64,000 nt of DNA, taken from the NCBI GenBank assembly GCA_019637155.1, contig JAHBWE010000011.1:186001-250000 (forward strand), in the 5' to 3' direction. Under the pieces are notes generated by a model. The model was not told where the DNA came from. It saw nothing but the letters and a program-made list of their open reading frames with translations, and ran no database searches. Below, piece by piece: positions 54,679 through 63,900 of this stretch. The position numbers and the translations under genes are program-made. Source of the DNA: Labilithrix sp. Lineage in GTDB: Bacteria > Myxococcota_A > Polyangia > Polyangiales > Polyangiaceae. The stretch's first letter is position 1. The number at the start of each line of letters is the position of its first letter.

Positions 54679-55539
54679 ATGAACGTCGTCGTCACCGGGG
54701 CGACCGGGCTCCTCGGCGGTTGGGTCGTGGCTGCGCTCACCGAGCGCGGCGATCGCGTCGTGGCGTTTGGGGGGCCGGGGCGCGGCGAGGGGGCGATCGA
54801 CCTCGCCGAGCCGCGTGCGGCTGCACGTGCGCTCGAAGACGCGCGCGCCGACGTCGTCATCCACACCGCTGCGCTCTCGGCGATGAGCGACTGCGCGCGG
54901 GACCCCGAGCGGGCGCGACGGATCAACGTCGACGCGACCGCCAACCTCGCGCGCGCGTGCGCGGCGACGAGGACGCGGCTCGTGCACGTGTCGACCGACC
55001 TCGTCTTCGACGGCGAGCGCGCGCCGTACGACGAAGCCGCGCGCGCGGAGCCGACCTCGGTCTACGGGCGCACCAAGCTCGAGTCGGAGAGCGCGGCGCT
55101 CGCGGCGCCGAACGGCGCGGTGGTGCGGGTGAGCCTCCTCTTCGGTCCGTCGAAGAACGATCGCGTCGGGTTCTTCGATACGCAGGTGCGCGCGCTCCGC
55201 GCCGGGACGGAGCTGCGCCTCTTCGACGACGAGTGGCGCACGCCGCTCTCGCTCCGGACGGCGGCGGAGGGGCTCCGCGCGATCGCGGCGTCGTCGTTCA
55301 CCGGCCTCCTCCACTTTGCGGGAGCGGAGCGGATCGGCCGCTGGGAGATGGGCGTCGTCCTCGCCGACGTGCTCGGGGTGGAGGCGTCCGCGATCGTCCG
55401 CGCGTCGCGGCGCGAGGTGCCGGGCGAGCCGCGGCCGCGTGACGTGTCGCTCGACGTGTCGCTGTTCCGCCGCACGTTCCCGGGTGTCGAGCTCGCGCCG
55501 TTCGGCGAAGAGTGCCGCCGGCTGATTGGTCGCTCGTAG
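54679..55539 (+). CDS. SDR family NAD(P)-dependent sugar-nucleotide-type reductase
   Basis: 286 residues. Rossmann motif VVVTGATGLLGGWVV at the N-terminus, then VVIHTAALSAMSDCARDPE, INVDATANLARAC, and STDLVFDGERAPYDE. The YxxxK catalytic pair is YGRTKLESE (near 140). This is the order in RfbD-type dTDP-4-dehydrorhamnose reductases, so a role in sugar or lipid A-like modification is possible. It begins after a triple repeat with a ribosome site and ends 60 bases before the next lipoprotein. Confidence 0.88.
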   Translation: MNVVVTGATGLLGGWVVAALTERGDRVVAFGGPGRGEGAIDLAEPRAAARALEDARADVVIHTAALSAMSDCARDPERARRINVDATANLARACAATRTRLVHVSTDLVFDGERAPYDEAARAEPTSVYGRTKLESESAALAAPNGAVVRVSLLFGPSKNDRVGFFDTQVRALRAGTELRLFDDEWRTPLSLRTAAEGLRAIAASSFTGLLHFAGAERIGRWEMGVVLADVLGVEASAIVRASRREVPGEPRPRDVSLDVSLFRRTFPGVELAPFGEECRRLIGRS

Positions 55540-55599
55540 CGACCAGTCTCGGAGCAACGTGCGCTCGACGAGGACGGAGCCACGTCGTACTGCGTCCGC

Positions 55600-56205
55600 A
55601 TGCGTTCGTTCCTCCTCTCCTTCTCCTTCGTCCTCCTCGCCGGCTGCTCCGCGGAGCCCGTCGCCGCCGAGTCCGCCGCGTCCGCGGTCGAGACCGGCCC
55701 CGCCTTCTCCTGGCCGATCCCCGACGGCTGGCGCGCCGAGACGATCCCGTTCCCGCTCGGCTTCGCGCCTTCGATCCCGTACCGCGGCGTCGAGGAGCTC
55801 CGCTTCGCGCCGCGCTTCTTCGATCCGTCGTCGCCGACGTACTTCACCTACTCGTTCGCGTTCGTGCTCGAAGGGACGCCCGCGATCGGACCGGAGGTCT
55901 TCGCGTCCGATCTCCACACCTACTTCACCGGGCTCGCGAGCGCGGTGACCGGCGCGCCGTCCGATCCGAGCCTCCACGTCGCGACGATCGCCGAGGGCGC
56001 CGACGGCCGCCTTCGTGGAACGGTCCGCACGATCGACGCGTTCGGCGATCGGCGCACGCTCGATCTCCACCTCGAGGCGGAGACGTTCACGTGCGGCGAG
56101 CGCCGCGTCGTGATCGCGAGCCTCTCACCGCATGCGCCGGCGAGCCCGATCTGGAGCGCCCTCGCTACGGTGCGCGGCTCCTTCCGCTGCACGTCGACGC
56201 CGTAG
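55600..56205 (+). CDS. Hypothetical lipoprotein
   Basis: 201 residues. Lipobox LAGC at the end of a short signal. The mature domain FSWPIPDGWRAETIPFPLGF and GVEELRFAPRFFDPSSP, then TYFTYSFAFVLEG, looks like a beta-sheet lipid-binding or lipocalin-like domain; one Cys pair (FTCGERR, SFRCTSTP) near the C-terminus. No family recognised. Confidence 0.75.
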   Translation: MRSFLLSFSFVLLAGCSAEPVAAESAASAVETGPAFSWPIPDGWRAETIPFPLGFAPSIPYRGVEELRFAPRFFDPSSPTYFTYSFAFVLEGTPAIGPEVFASDLHTYFTGLASAVTGAPSDPSLHVATIAEGADGRLRGTVRTIDAFGDRRTLDLHLEAETFTCGERRVVIASLSPHAPASPIWSALATVRGSFRCTSTP

Positions 56206-56438
56206 TAGCGATAGCGAGCGAGGCGCGAAGCTCCCGTAGCACCCGCGACCGTGCACGCCAGAACGATCTCCTGCGACGTCGATTTTACGAACCGTTTCCA
56301 TCACTTCGCCGAAGCAGAGTCCTCAGCGAGGACCGGCGTCCGCTGTGATCTGAGGTGCGCGGTCGTCGCTATGGTCGACGTTTCACGCACTTGCGATGTA
56401 GGCAAGAGTGGTCCACCGATTGCTCATGCGGCGGGCAG

Positions 56439-56867
56439 ATGCTCAAGCGCTTCGCAGCTCTCTTCGTATGTGCGGCAGCGATGACGTTCTCGCCGGGCGT
56501 CAGCAACGCGGCCGCAGCGGCGGCGGAGCCGATCACGATCTCGACGATCGCGCAGCCGGCGGACGACGCGGGCATCGATCGCGCGACGCTCCGCGCGGCG
56601 ATGGTGGAGGCGATCAAGACGATCGATCCGAAGCAGGTCCGCCGCCCCGTCACCATCGCGCTCTCGATCATCGAGACGAAGAACGATCCGACGACGTGCG
56701 CGATCAGCATCGCGGTGAGCGATCGCAAGAAGGGGCACATCCTCGGCACCGCCGCGGGCACCGCCTCCGCCACCGCGAACGCCCGCGGCGACCAGCGCGA
56801 GCGCGTCGCCCTCATCGCGCTCTCGAACGCGATCAGCCGCGTCCCCGACGTCGTCGCCGCGAACTAG
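56439..56867 (+). CDS. Small secreted protein
   Basis: 142 residues from ATG at 56439. Signal peptide MLKRFAALFVCAAAMTF with cleavage after NAAA. The mature part (TISTIAQPADDAGIDRATL, AMVEAIKTIDPKQVRRPVTI, SIAVSDRKKGHILG) is an alpha/beta domain with two Cys. The A/R-rich tail ends VPDVVAAN. Unknown function. The 233-base gap before it holds only a small GTCCTC-AGC-GAGGAC hairpin at 56319-56333. Confidence 0.65.
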   Translation: MLKRFAALFVCAAAMTFSPGVSNAAAAAAEPITISTIAQPADDAGIDRATLRAAMVEAIKTIDPKQVRRPVTIALSIIETKNDPTTCAISIAVSDRKKGHILGTAAGTASATANARGDQRERVALIALSNAISRVPDVVAAN

Positions 56868-56881
56868 CTACGCTTCGGGGG

Positions 56882-57316
56882 ATGAAGCTCGCCTTCGCCG
56901 TCCTGGCCCTCGCCGCGTGCGCCGGGTCGAGCGCGCCGTCGTCCTCGACGCCGCGCTCCGTGCTCGTCGTGGATCGCACGTTCGATCGCGCACGGCAGCC
57001 GCCGTCGCCGAGCACCGACCTCCCCGCCGCGAGCTACCAGGTGGTGGCGCCGGCCGAGCGCTGGACGATCGCGATCGACGGCGACCACGTCGTGCTCACG
57101 CCGATCGGAGAAGGGGAGGCGCGCACGCGCATCGAGGGCCGCGAGAGCGGGAGCGGGAGCGGGAGCAGCAGCAGCGGCGAGCGGCGGTTCGAGCTCACCG
57201 AGGGCGTCTTCGCCGGCGGCCGCTTCGTGCTCCGCGGCGACGAAGCGGAGCTCACGATCTTCGGCTCGGGTGTGCCGATCGTGTCGAGCGAGCGCGGCAA
57301 GATCGTGGCACGCTGA
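56882..57316 (+). CDS. Small lipoprotein
   Basis: 144 residues from ATG at 56882, 14 bases after the previous stop. Lipobox ACAG-like (ALAAC). The mature domain (SVLVVDRTFDRARQPPSPS, YQVVAPAERWTIAIDGDHVVLT, ERRFELTEGVFAGGRFVLRGDE) is strand-rich. A SGSGSGSSSSG run (near residue 94) breaks the sequence. No family found. Confidence 0.65.
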   Translation: MKLAFAVLALAACAGSSAPSSSTPRSVLVVDRTFDRARQPPSPSTDLPAASYQVVAPAERWTIAIDGDHVVLTPIGEGEARTRIEGRESGSGSGSSSSGERRFELTEGVFAGGRFVLRGDEAELTIFGSGVPIVSSERGKIVAR

Positions 57317-57320
57317 GCCC

Positions 57321-58229
57321 ATGGCGGAGAACATCCTCGAGGCACTCGACGACGCGCTCGCGGGCGGCGAGCCCATCGACGAGATCGTCGGCGCATTCTT
57401 CCAGCTCGCGCGCGACGCCGACCGTGAGGTGCTCGACCAGATGATCGACAGCCTCGACGAGCGGATCGGCAAGTACCCGCTCGAGCGCGTCGGCTCGCTC
57501 GCGCTGCTCGCGGGCGCGCTCGTCGAACGCGGCGCCGATCCGCGTCGCTTCCCGCGATCGGTGTTCGATCACGCGCTCGCGCAGCTCGAGTCGATCGAGG
57601 GCCCCGCCGATCCGCGCGAGCTGTCCGAGGCGTTCCATCAAGCCGAGCGCGCGATCGCCGCCGCGCTCGGTCGCTCGCCGGAGCTGCGCCGCACGCTCCC
57701 GCAGAAGCCCGCCCTCGCCGCGAAGCTGAAGCGGTATCAGGAGCGCTACGGGTTCCTCGGGAAGATCGTGCAGGTGCTCGACGACGAGCCGCTCCTCGTC
57801 TTGCACCCGAAGTCGCGGCGCGGCTTCCGCTTCCGCATGAGCGGGATCGGCGACAACTTCGAGCTGCACCTCCGCTTGCTCGAGCAGCTCGCGGGCGAGG
57901 GGCCGGATCGGATCCCCGGCATCGTGCCGCGCGGCGGATCGGTCACGAGCGACTGGCAGCTCGCGAACTGGTCCGCGCTTCGCCCCGGCGGCGAGCTCGA
58001 CACCACCGATCACGGACGCACGTGGATCTGGAACGAGGGCGTGCCCGCCGACATCGCCTCGTTCGAGGGCGAGCGCGTCGTCCTCCTCGGTCCGAGCTCC
58101 ATCCAGCGCGGATGGAACGCGCACGCGGTGTTCCCGTGGATGAACGGCGCGCTCGACGACCAGCGGACCCTACCGTCCGCCGAGGTCGACGCCCTCCTCG
58201 AGCGGATGGTGCGCGCCGGCAGCGCCTGA
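57321..58229 (+). CDS. Hypothetical cytosolic protein
   Basis: 302 residues from ATG at 57321, four bases after the previous stop. The N-terminal half is helical (LEALDDALAGGEPIDEIVGA, VLDQMIDSLDERIGKYPLE). The C-terminal half has strands (IVQVLDDEPLLVLHPKSRRG, WQLANWSALRPGGELDTTDHG, VVLLGPSSIQRGWNAHAVFP). No catalytic motif or known domain is visible. Part of the same operon as the two small secreted proteins. Confidence 0.7.
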   Translation: MAENILEALDDALAGGEPIDEIVGAFFQLARDADREVLDQMIDSLDERIGKYPLERVGSLALLAGALVERGADPRRFPRSVFDHALAQLESIEGPADPRELSEAFHQAERAIAAALGRSPELRRTLPQKPALAAKLKRYQERYGFLGKIVQVLDDEPLLVLHPKSRRGFRFRMSGIGDNFELHLRLLEQLAGEGPDRIPGIVPRGGSVTSDWQLANWSALRPGGELDTTDHGRTWIWNEGVPADIASFEGERVVLLGPSSIQRGWNAHAVFPWMNGALDDQRTLPSAEVDALLERMVRAGSA

Positions 58230-58311
58230 GCGGAGCAGCGTCTTGCCGTCGAGGGTGGCGTGAATGCGCGGGGAGGGCGTATCGTCAGGAGCAGGTGTCA
58301 GGAACGGCTTG

Positions 58312-59085
58312 ATGAGAGTCCGCGTCGCCGCCATCGCGTTCACCCTCGCCGGCTGCGCCGCCGCCGGCGCGCCGGTTCACCTCGCGCCTCCACCTCCGCC
58401 GCCCGACGCTCCCGAGGTCGCGGTCCTGCCGCCCGCGCCGGCGCCGCCGCCGGAAGATCCCGCCGTGCGCGAGCGCGCCGACGACGCGGTGCTCGCGTCG
58501 GAGCAGAAGCTCGAGGCGATCGCCGAGCGCTGCGAGCGGGATTGGCTCGAGCCGGAGAACGTCTGCAAGGCGGAGCAGTTCGAATCGTTCGCGACCGACT
58601 TCCAAGCGTACTACGCGGACCACGCGATCGTGAGCACCGAGGGCGCGCGCATCGACTCGCTCCTCTTCCTCGGCGGACCGACGTCGAGCGTCGAGCAGGT
58701 CACGACCGCGCTCACGTACCACTGCGAGGAGCGCTGTCGAAAGCGCCGTCTGCCTCAGCTCGAGGCGGCGGCGATGAAGGCGGCGGACCAGTGCTTCGCG
58801 GCGAAGAGCGGCTTCGACGCGTGCAAGGCGTTCGTGAAGAAGATGTCGGCGACGGTGCGGCCGGTCGAGACGGAGCGCTGGGCCGACGAGTGTTACGGCG
58901 TCTGCGACGATCGGCGCGCCGCGGTGAAGTCGCGCGCTGCGATCGACGCGCAGCGCCCGACGACACCCGCTGCCGCCGCGGCATGCAAGGCGAAGTGCCG
59001 GAAGCAGCACGACGGCGGGTGGTGTGGCACCGGCCTCCTGTCGTGCCTCTCGCTCTGCGCGATGAAGGGCGAAGCGCAGCGCTGA
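58312..59085 (+). CDS. Cys-rich lipoprotein
   Basis: 257 residues from ATG at 58312. Lipobox AGCA (LAGC). A Pro/Ala linker then a helical domain with repeated Cys pairs: AIAERCERDWLEPENVCKAE, LTYHCEERCRKRRL, ADQCFAAKSGFDACKAF, DECYGVCDDR, ACKAKCRK. The pattern of paired CxxxC helices suggests a disulphide-stabilised helical-hairpin protein. Function unknown. Convergent with the winged-helix gene, six bases apart. Confidence 0.75.
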   Translation: MRVRVAAIAFTLAGCAAAGAPVHLAPPPPPPDAPEVAVLPPAPAPPPEDPAVRERADDAVLASEQKLEAIAERCERDWLEPENVCKAEQFESFATDFQAYYADHAIVSTEGARIDSLLFLGGPTSSVEQVTTALTYHCEERCRKRRLPQLEAAAMKAADQCFAAKSGFDACKAFVKKMSATVRPVETERWADECYGVCDDRRAAVKSRAAIDAQRPTTPAAAAACKAKCRKQHDGGWCGTGLLSCLSLCAMKGEAQR

Positions 59086-59091
59086 CGCGGG

Positions 59092-59697
59092 TCAGCTCGC
59101 GGGCGCGAGCGCGTAGACCGTTCCGCGCGCGGGTCCGCCGAAGCGGCTCGTGATCGTGCCGCGCGTCTCGAGCGCCTCGAAGGCGGCGAGGCCCTCGCGC
59201 TCGAAGCGCGCGTGCTCCTCCGCCTCGAGCTCGCCGTGCGTCGAGATGATCCACGCCTTGAGGTTCGAGCCCTTCGGCCCCGCCTCGTTGAGGTGCTCGA
59301 GGATCGACGTCTCGGTCTCCGACAGCGCGGGGGCGGCGGGCTCCGCGGCGGGCCGGGTGGGGGTCCGCGCGAAGTAGAGCGTCGCGCGGCGCTGGCCGCT
59401 CTTCACGATCGCGCCGCCCTCGAGCCCGTCCGCGATCAGCCGCTGCAGCGCGCGCTTCTCGATCCCGAGCGCGGCGCGGATCTGCTCGCTGCGGAGGCCG
59501 CTCTGATGCGACGACAGCAGCGCGAGGACGTCGTCGAGCGCGGCGGACGTGATCGTGGCCGTGGTCGGCTTCGGCGCCGGCGGCGCGTCTTCGCTCAGGG
59601 CGGCGAAGTCGTCGATCGAGAGCTCCTTGATCGACTCGAGGATCGCCTGGGTCAGCGCGGCGACGTGGCGATCGAGGAGCACTTGGAGTTCAGTCAT
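59092..59697 (-). CDS. Winged-helix DNA-binding protein
   Basis: 201 residues from ATG at 59697. The N-terminal helix bundle (VLLDRHVAALTQAILESIKEL) may oligomerise. Then a winged helix: LDDVLALLSSHQSGLRSEQIRAALGIEKRALQRLIADGLEGGAIVKSGQRR. A second winged helix-like domain at about 130-170 (LNEAGPKGSNLKAWIISTHGELEAEEH). It probably regulates transcription. No cofactor motif. Confidence 0.75.
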   Translation of the reverse strand: MTELQVLLDRHVAALTQAILESIKELSIDDFAALSEDAPPAPKPTTATITSAALDDVLALLSSHQSGLRSEQIRAALGIEKRALQRLIADGLEGGAIVKSGQRRATLYFARTPTRPAAEPAAPALSETETSILEHLNEAGPKGSNLKAWIISTHGELEAEEHARFEREGLAAFEALETRGTITSRFGGPARGTVYALAPAS

Positions 59698-59752
59698 GCC
59701 TCTCTCGCCATAACACAGGTGGGAACCGCTCAAAGCCTGATAAGCGTGCGGC

Positions 59753-60637
59753 GTGGACGCCGTCGATCTCGGTGTGCTCGCCGGCCGGGTCGTCGAGACC
59801 GAGCGGGTGCAGTCCTTGTGGAGCGGCTACGGCGAGATCGTCCGCGCCCACCTCGACGACGGCACCACCGCGATCGTGAAGTGGGCCCGCGCCCCCGCGC
59901 GCGCGAACGACGTCGCGCACGCGCGGCGGTGCCGCTCGTACGACGTCGAGCACGTCTGGTACCGCGACTACGCTGCGCGCTGCCCGAGCCGCGTGCCCGC
60001 GCTCCGCGACGCGCGCGCGGGCGGCGGCCGATGGGTCTTCGTCCTCGAGGACCTCGACGCGGCGGGCTTCGCCGGGCGGCGGCGCCGCCTCTCCGCCTCC
60101 GAGCTCGACGCATGTCTCGCCTGGCTCGCGCGCCTCCACGCGCGCTTCGTCGGCGTGGCGCCGGCGGGGCTCTGGGAGACCGGCACGTACTGGCACCTCG
60201 CGACGCGGCCCGACGAGCTCCGCGCGATCGACGACGCCGCGCTTCGCCGCGCCGCGCCGATCCTCGATCGGCTCCTCCGCGGCGCGCGCTTCCAGACGAT
60301 CGTCCACGGCGACGCGAAGCCCGCGAACTTCTGCTTCGCGGACGACGGCGCGGTCGCCGCGCTCGACTTCCAGTACGCCGGCGGCGGCTGCGGGATGAGC
60401 GACGTCGCGTACCTCCTCGACGAGCCGGAGCCGGGCCGCGCGCTCGACGCCTACTTCGCGCACCTCCGCGCGGCGCAGCCCGCCGTCGACGCCGGCGCGC
60501 TCGAGGCCGAGTGGCGCGCGCTCTATCCGATCGCCTACGCCGACTACGCGCGCTTCCTCGCGGGTTGGGCGCGCGAGCACTGGCGCGCGGATCGGGCGGC
60601 GCAGGGCGCGGTCGCGACGATCCTCCGGCGGCTCTGA
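59753..60637 (+). CDS. Aminoglycoside-phosphotransferase-fold kinase
   Basis: 294 residues from GTG at 59753. APH/EcKL features: IVRAHLDDGTTAIVKWARA with the nucleotide Lys, Brenner motif VHGDAKPANFCF (near 184), and the DFQ metal motif ALDFQYAGGG (near 205). It phosphorylates a small hydroxyl compound. The family includes ecdysteroid, choline and macrolide kinases, so resistance is only one option. One base separates it from the convergent zinc-ribbon gene. Confidence 0.85.
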   Translation: MDAVDLGVLAGRVVETERVQSLWSGYGEIVRAHLDDGTTAIVKWARAPARANDVAHARRCRSYDVEHVWYRDYAARCPSRVPALRDARAGGGRWVFVLEDLDAAGFAGRRRRLSASELDACLAWLARLHARFVGVAPAGLWETGTYWHLATRPDELRAIDDAALRRAAPILDRLLRGARFQTIVHGDAKPANFCFADDGAVAALDFQYAGGGCGMSDVAYLLDEPEPGRALDAYFAHLRAAQPAVDAGALEAEWRALYPIAYADYARFLAGWAREHWRADRAAQGAVATILRRL

Positions 60638-60638
60638 A

Positions 60639-61277
60639 TCACCAGCGTCGCGAGCGCCGCAGCGTGGCGAGGCGGGCGTGGAGCGCGTCGTAGAGCGCCT
60701 TGTCGCGCGTGATCTCCGCGCGGACGAGCTCGCGCATGATGTACCGCTCGACCTCCTCGTCGCTCGTCCCCGCCGGCGAGGCCTGCGCGTCCGGCGCGCC
60801 GCGGAGGAAGGCGGCGAGGGCGGGGAGCTCGCCGCGATCGAGCCACGTGCCGTGCTGGTTGCACACGTCGATGACGACGGCGCTCGTCCCCGCGAAGCGC
60901 GCGCGCTCCATCTCGTAGCGACACACCGGGCAGCGGACGAGCGGGAAGGGCGACTCCACGCGCTCGCCGAAGCGCGCGAGGTCGAGCGCCTCGCCGGCGG
61001 CGATCGCGTCGAGGAGCGCCGTCCACGCGCCCGAGCTCACGAAGGCGCCGCGGCACCCGAGGCAATGATCGACCTCCGCGTCGTTCGGTCCGAGCGCGAG
61101 GCGCGTGAGGTTGGGGTTCCCGCAGCGCGCGCAGAGCGTCGCGCGGTAGTGCGCGCTCGCCGCCGGCGGCACGAGGATGCGGCACGGCACGCACTCCTCG
61201 CCGGGGCGCTGCTCTCGCCCGCAGTAGAGGCAGCGCTGGCGCTCGCTGCTCGTCCGAACCCCCGGCGTCCGGTACAC
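60639..61277 (-). CDS. Zinc-ribbon protein with TFIIB-type zinc finger
   Basis: 212 residues from a GTG at 61277. Four CxxC pairs: CLYCGREQRPGEECVPC, LCARCGNPN, HCLGCRGAFVSS and CPVCRYEMERARFAG. The zf-TFIIB module is CPVCRYEM, then VVIDVCNQHGTWLDRGEL. Such proteins are membrane- or RNA-associated scaffolds in bacteria, and their roles are unknown. The C-terminal part is helical and charged. It overlaps nothing but sits three bases from pssA. Confidence 0.75.
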   Translation of the reverse strand: MYRTPGVRTSSERQRCLYCGREQRPGEECVPCRILVPPAASAHYRATLCARCGNPNLTRLALGPNDAEVDHCLGCRGAFVSSGAWTALLDAIAAGEALDLARFGERVESPFPLVRCPVCRYEMERARFAGTSAVVIDVCNQHGTWLDRGELPALAAFLRGAPDAQASPAGTSDEEVERYIMRELVRAEITRDKALYDALHARLATLRRSRRW

Positions 61278-61280
61278 GCG

Positions 61281-61931
61281 CTACGGCTTCGGGATGCGGA
61301 TGGTGCTGATCATGAACGACCCGCTGATCGCGTACAGCGCGACGAGCGGATGCACGATCCACGGACCGAGCGCCACCGCGCCGAGCCACAGGTCCTCGTG
61401 CACCGCGCCGGTGCCGAACGCGACGCCGAAGATCATGACGAGGAGGAGGCTCGAGGGGATCGGCGTCCCTTCGTAGTACTTCACCTTGCCGCTCTCGTCC
61501 GAGAGCGAGGCCGCGGTCACGTTGTAGCGCGCGAGGCGGCCGATGCCGCACGCGACGAAGTAGCAGAGGACGACCGCGTCCCAGCCGCCGCGGAGGCCGA
61601 GCGCGAAGCCGAGCGTCGCCGGCGCGACGCCGAACGACACGATGTCCGCGAGCGAGTCGAGATCGGCGCCGAGCGGCGACGACTTCCGGCGCCAGCGCGC
61701 GACCGCGCCGTCCATCGCGTCGCAGACGAGCGCGACCGGGAGGAGGACGAGCGCCACCCAGATGAGCGTGCGGTCCGCGGAGGCGACGTAGCCCATCGCC
61801 GCGAGGATCGCGCCCATGCCGGAGAACGCGTTGCCGAGCGTGATGACGTCGGCGAGCGCGAAGGAGCGGATGAGCGAGAACGGCTTCTTCTTCTCGGCCT
61901 TCGCCGGCGCGTCCGTCGTCGTCGTGCCCAT
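61281..61931 (-). CDS. pssA: CDP-diacylglycerol-serine O-phosphatidyltransferase
   Basis: 216 residues from ATG at 61931. The CDP-alcohol phosphotransferase motif is complete: DAMDGAVARWRRKSSPLGAD plus LDSLAD, fitting DG-x2-AR-x8-G-x3-D-x3-D. Six to seven membrane spans (for example LIWVALVLLPVALVCDA, VVLCYFVACGIGRLARY, VHPLVALYAISGSFMI). The VKYYEGTPIPSSLLLV segment is typical of the PssA branch, so it makes phosphatidylserine from CDP-DAG and serine. Leftward, ahead of the zinc-ribbon gene, and divergent from the kinase at 62062. Confidence 0.88.
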   Translation of the reverse strand: MGTTTTDAPAKAEKKKPFSLIRSFALADVITLGNAFSGMGAILAAMGYVASADRTLIWVALVLLPVALVCDAMDGAVARWRRKSSPLGADLDSLADIVSFGVAPATLGFALGLRGGWDAVVLCYFVACGIGRLARYNVTAASLSDESGKVKYYEGTPIPSSLLLVMIFGVAFGTGAVHEDLWLGAVALGPWIVHPLVALYAISGSFMISTIRIPKP

Positions 61932-62061
61932 GCTCGCTCGTCGAGAGTATTCATCGCCCCACCTGCTGAACAGTGTACCCGCGGATCGCATGAGACGAAG
62001 AGGCCTCGGATCACGGCGGTGGGTGACGAATCGACGTTGGTAGTAGGCTCACGCCCGAGGC

Positions 62062-63900
62062 ATGACCGGCACGGGCGGGGACGCGGACTTCATCGAGTGG
62101 GCGCGGCGCCGCGTCGGCGCGATGGTCAAGGACAAGTACCGCGTCGAGTCGCTCCTCGGCGTGGGCGGGATGGCGTGCGTCTACTCCGCGACCCACCGCA
62201 ACGGCCGCCGCGTCGCGCTGAAGGTCCTCCACCCCGAGCTCTCGATCCGCGGCGACCTCCGCACGCGGTTCCGGCGCGAAGGTCAGGTCGCGAACGCGGT
62301 GGGCCACCCCGGCGCGGTCGCGGTCATCGACGACGACGTCGACGACGACGGCTCGGCGTTCCTCGTGATGGAGCTGCTCGAGGGGCAGGTCGTCGAGCGC
62401 CTCTGGGAGCGGAGCGGCCGCCGTCTCTCCGCGCCGATCGTCCTCGCGATCGCGCGCGAGGTCTGCGAGGTCCTCGTCGCCGCGCACGAGAACGGGATCG
62501 TCCATCGCGACATCAAGCCGGAGAACCTGTTCCTCACGAGCGAGGGGCAGCTCAAGATCCTCGACTTCGGGCTCGCGCAGCTGACGACCCTCACGCGATC
62601 GAAGGACACCCACACCGGCATGGTCTTCGGGACGCCGGCGTTCATGCCCCCGGAGCAGGCGAGCGGTCGCGTCAGTCAGATCGACGAGCGCACGGACCTC
62701 TGGTCGGTGGGGGCGACGATGTTCACGCTCCTCTCCGGCGCGATCGTGCACGAGGGCGAGAGCGCGCAGCACATCGTCATGCTCGCGGCGATGGAGCCGG
62801 CGCGTTCGCTCGCGGGGGTGCTGCCCGGCGCGCATCCGGCGCTCGCCGCGCTGGTCGATCGCGCGCTCACGCACGACAAGGACCTGCGCTGGCCGAACGC
62901 GGCCGCGATGCGCGACGCGATCTGCGCGACGTCGCGCACGCTCTTCGGCGAGGAGCGACCCGACCTGCCGCGCGCGGACGAGCTGACGCTGGTCGGCGTC
63001 CCGGTCCTCGGCGACGACACGCCGCGCGTGCCGCGCGTGATCGAGGAGGAGGAGCAGACGCGGACCGACCGGAACCTCGCCGACATCGACGATGCCTTCT
63101 CCGAGGGCGAGACCACGCAGACGCGCGATCGCGTCACGCCGGTGACGAACGACGCGCCGCCGGCGCCGAGCGGTGCGGGCTGGAGCGCGCTCCGCAACGT
63201 GATCGAGACCGGCGGCTCGCCCCCGCCCGTGATGCCGGAGGCGATCGAGGAGACGACGCAGCTCCACGCGACGCGCGTCATGCCGCCCACGCCCGAGGAG
63301 CACACGTCGGTGATGAACATCGACCTTCGCGGCTCGACCCCACGCATCAGCGGCTCCTACCAGGCGGTGACGCCGTCACGCGCGAGCGGGTCGATGCAGG
63401 CGGTCGCGCCCGCCCCACGTCCGAGCGGGTCGATGCAGGCGGTCGCGCCCGCGCCGCGTCCGAGCGGGTCGATGCAGGCGGTCGCCGCGCATCCGAGCGG
63501 TCCGCCCGCCGCGTCGGGATCGATGAAGCCGCGGCCGCCCACGCTCGGCGCAGCGCCGAGCGACGAGCTCGCGGCGATCCCGCGCGTGCAGGCGCCGACC
63601 GCGCGCATCCATCCGCCGCGCGCGTCGATGTTGCCCTGGGCCGTGTCCGCCACCGCGATCGCGATCGCGATCGTCGCGATCGGCTTCGCGGTGCTGAGCC
63701 GCGCCCCGAAGACGCCCGACCCGCCGCTCCTCGTGACGAAGCCCTCGGACGCGGTCCCGCCGTTGACCGCTCCGTCGTCGCCGGTGGTCGCTCCCCCACC
63801 TGCACCACCTCCACCGCCTCCACCGGTGGCCGCTCCGCCCCGGACCGACGCCGCCGCCCCCGCGACGCCGCGCGTCGGTCCCATCGACGACCGCTACTGA
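62062..63900 (+). CDS. Transmembrane Ser/Thr protein kinase with 13-residue repeats
   Basis: 612 residues. Kinase domain at about 25-290: GVGGMACVYSATHRNGRRVALK, catalytic HRDIKPENLF near 147, DFG in ILDFGLAQ, MPPEQ. The linker carries three copies of SGSMQAVAPAPRP (about 441-480) and other Ser/Thr/Pro runs. One membrane span is at about 523-546 (AVSATAIAIAIVAIGFAVL). The outer tail is short, Pro-rich and ends PIDDRY. The divergent pssA gene starts 130 bases upstream. Confidence 0.9.
   Translation: MTGTGGDADFIEWARRRVGAMVKDKYRVESLLGVGGMACVYSATHRNGRRVALKVLHPELSIRGDLRTRFRREGQVANAVGHPGAVAVIDDDVDDDGSAFLVMELLEGQVVERLWERSGRRLSAPIVLAIAREVCEVLVAAHENGIVHRDIKPENLFLTSEGQLKILDFGLAQLTTLTRSKDTHTGMVFGTPAFMPPEQASGRVSQIDERTDLWSVGATMFTLLSGAIVHEGESAQHIVMLAAMEPARSLAGVLPGAHPALAALVDRALTHDKDLRWPNAAAMRDAICATSRTLFGEERPDLPRADELTLVGVPVLGDDTPRVPRVIEEEEQTRTDRNLADIDDAFSEGETTQTRDRVTPVTNDAPPAPSGAGWSALRNVIETGGSPPPVMPEAIEETTQLHATRVMPPTPEEHTSVMNIDLRGSTPRISGSYQAVTPSRASGSMQAVAPAPRPSGSMQAVAPAPRPSGSMQAVAAHPSGPPAASGSMKPRPPTLGAAPSDELAAIPRVQAPTARIHPPRASMLPWAVSATAIAIAIVAIGFAVLSRAPKTPDPPLLVTKPSDAVPPLTAPSSPVVAPPPAPPPPPPPVAAPPRTDAAAPATPRVGPIDDRY
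63384..63500 (+). repeat. 39-base tandem repeat, three units
   Basis: Units start at 63384, 63423 and 63462, each beginning GAGCGGGTCGATGCAGGCGG. They encode the SGSMQAVAPAPRP repeats in the kinase linker. Confidence 0.85.
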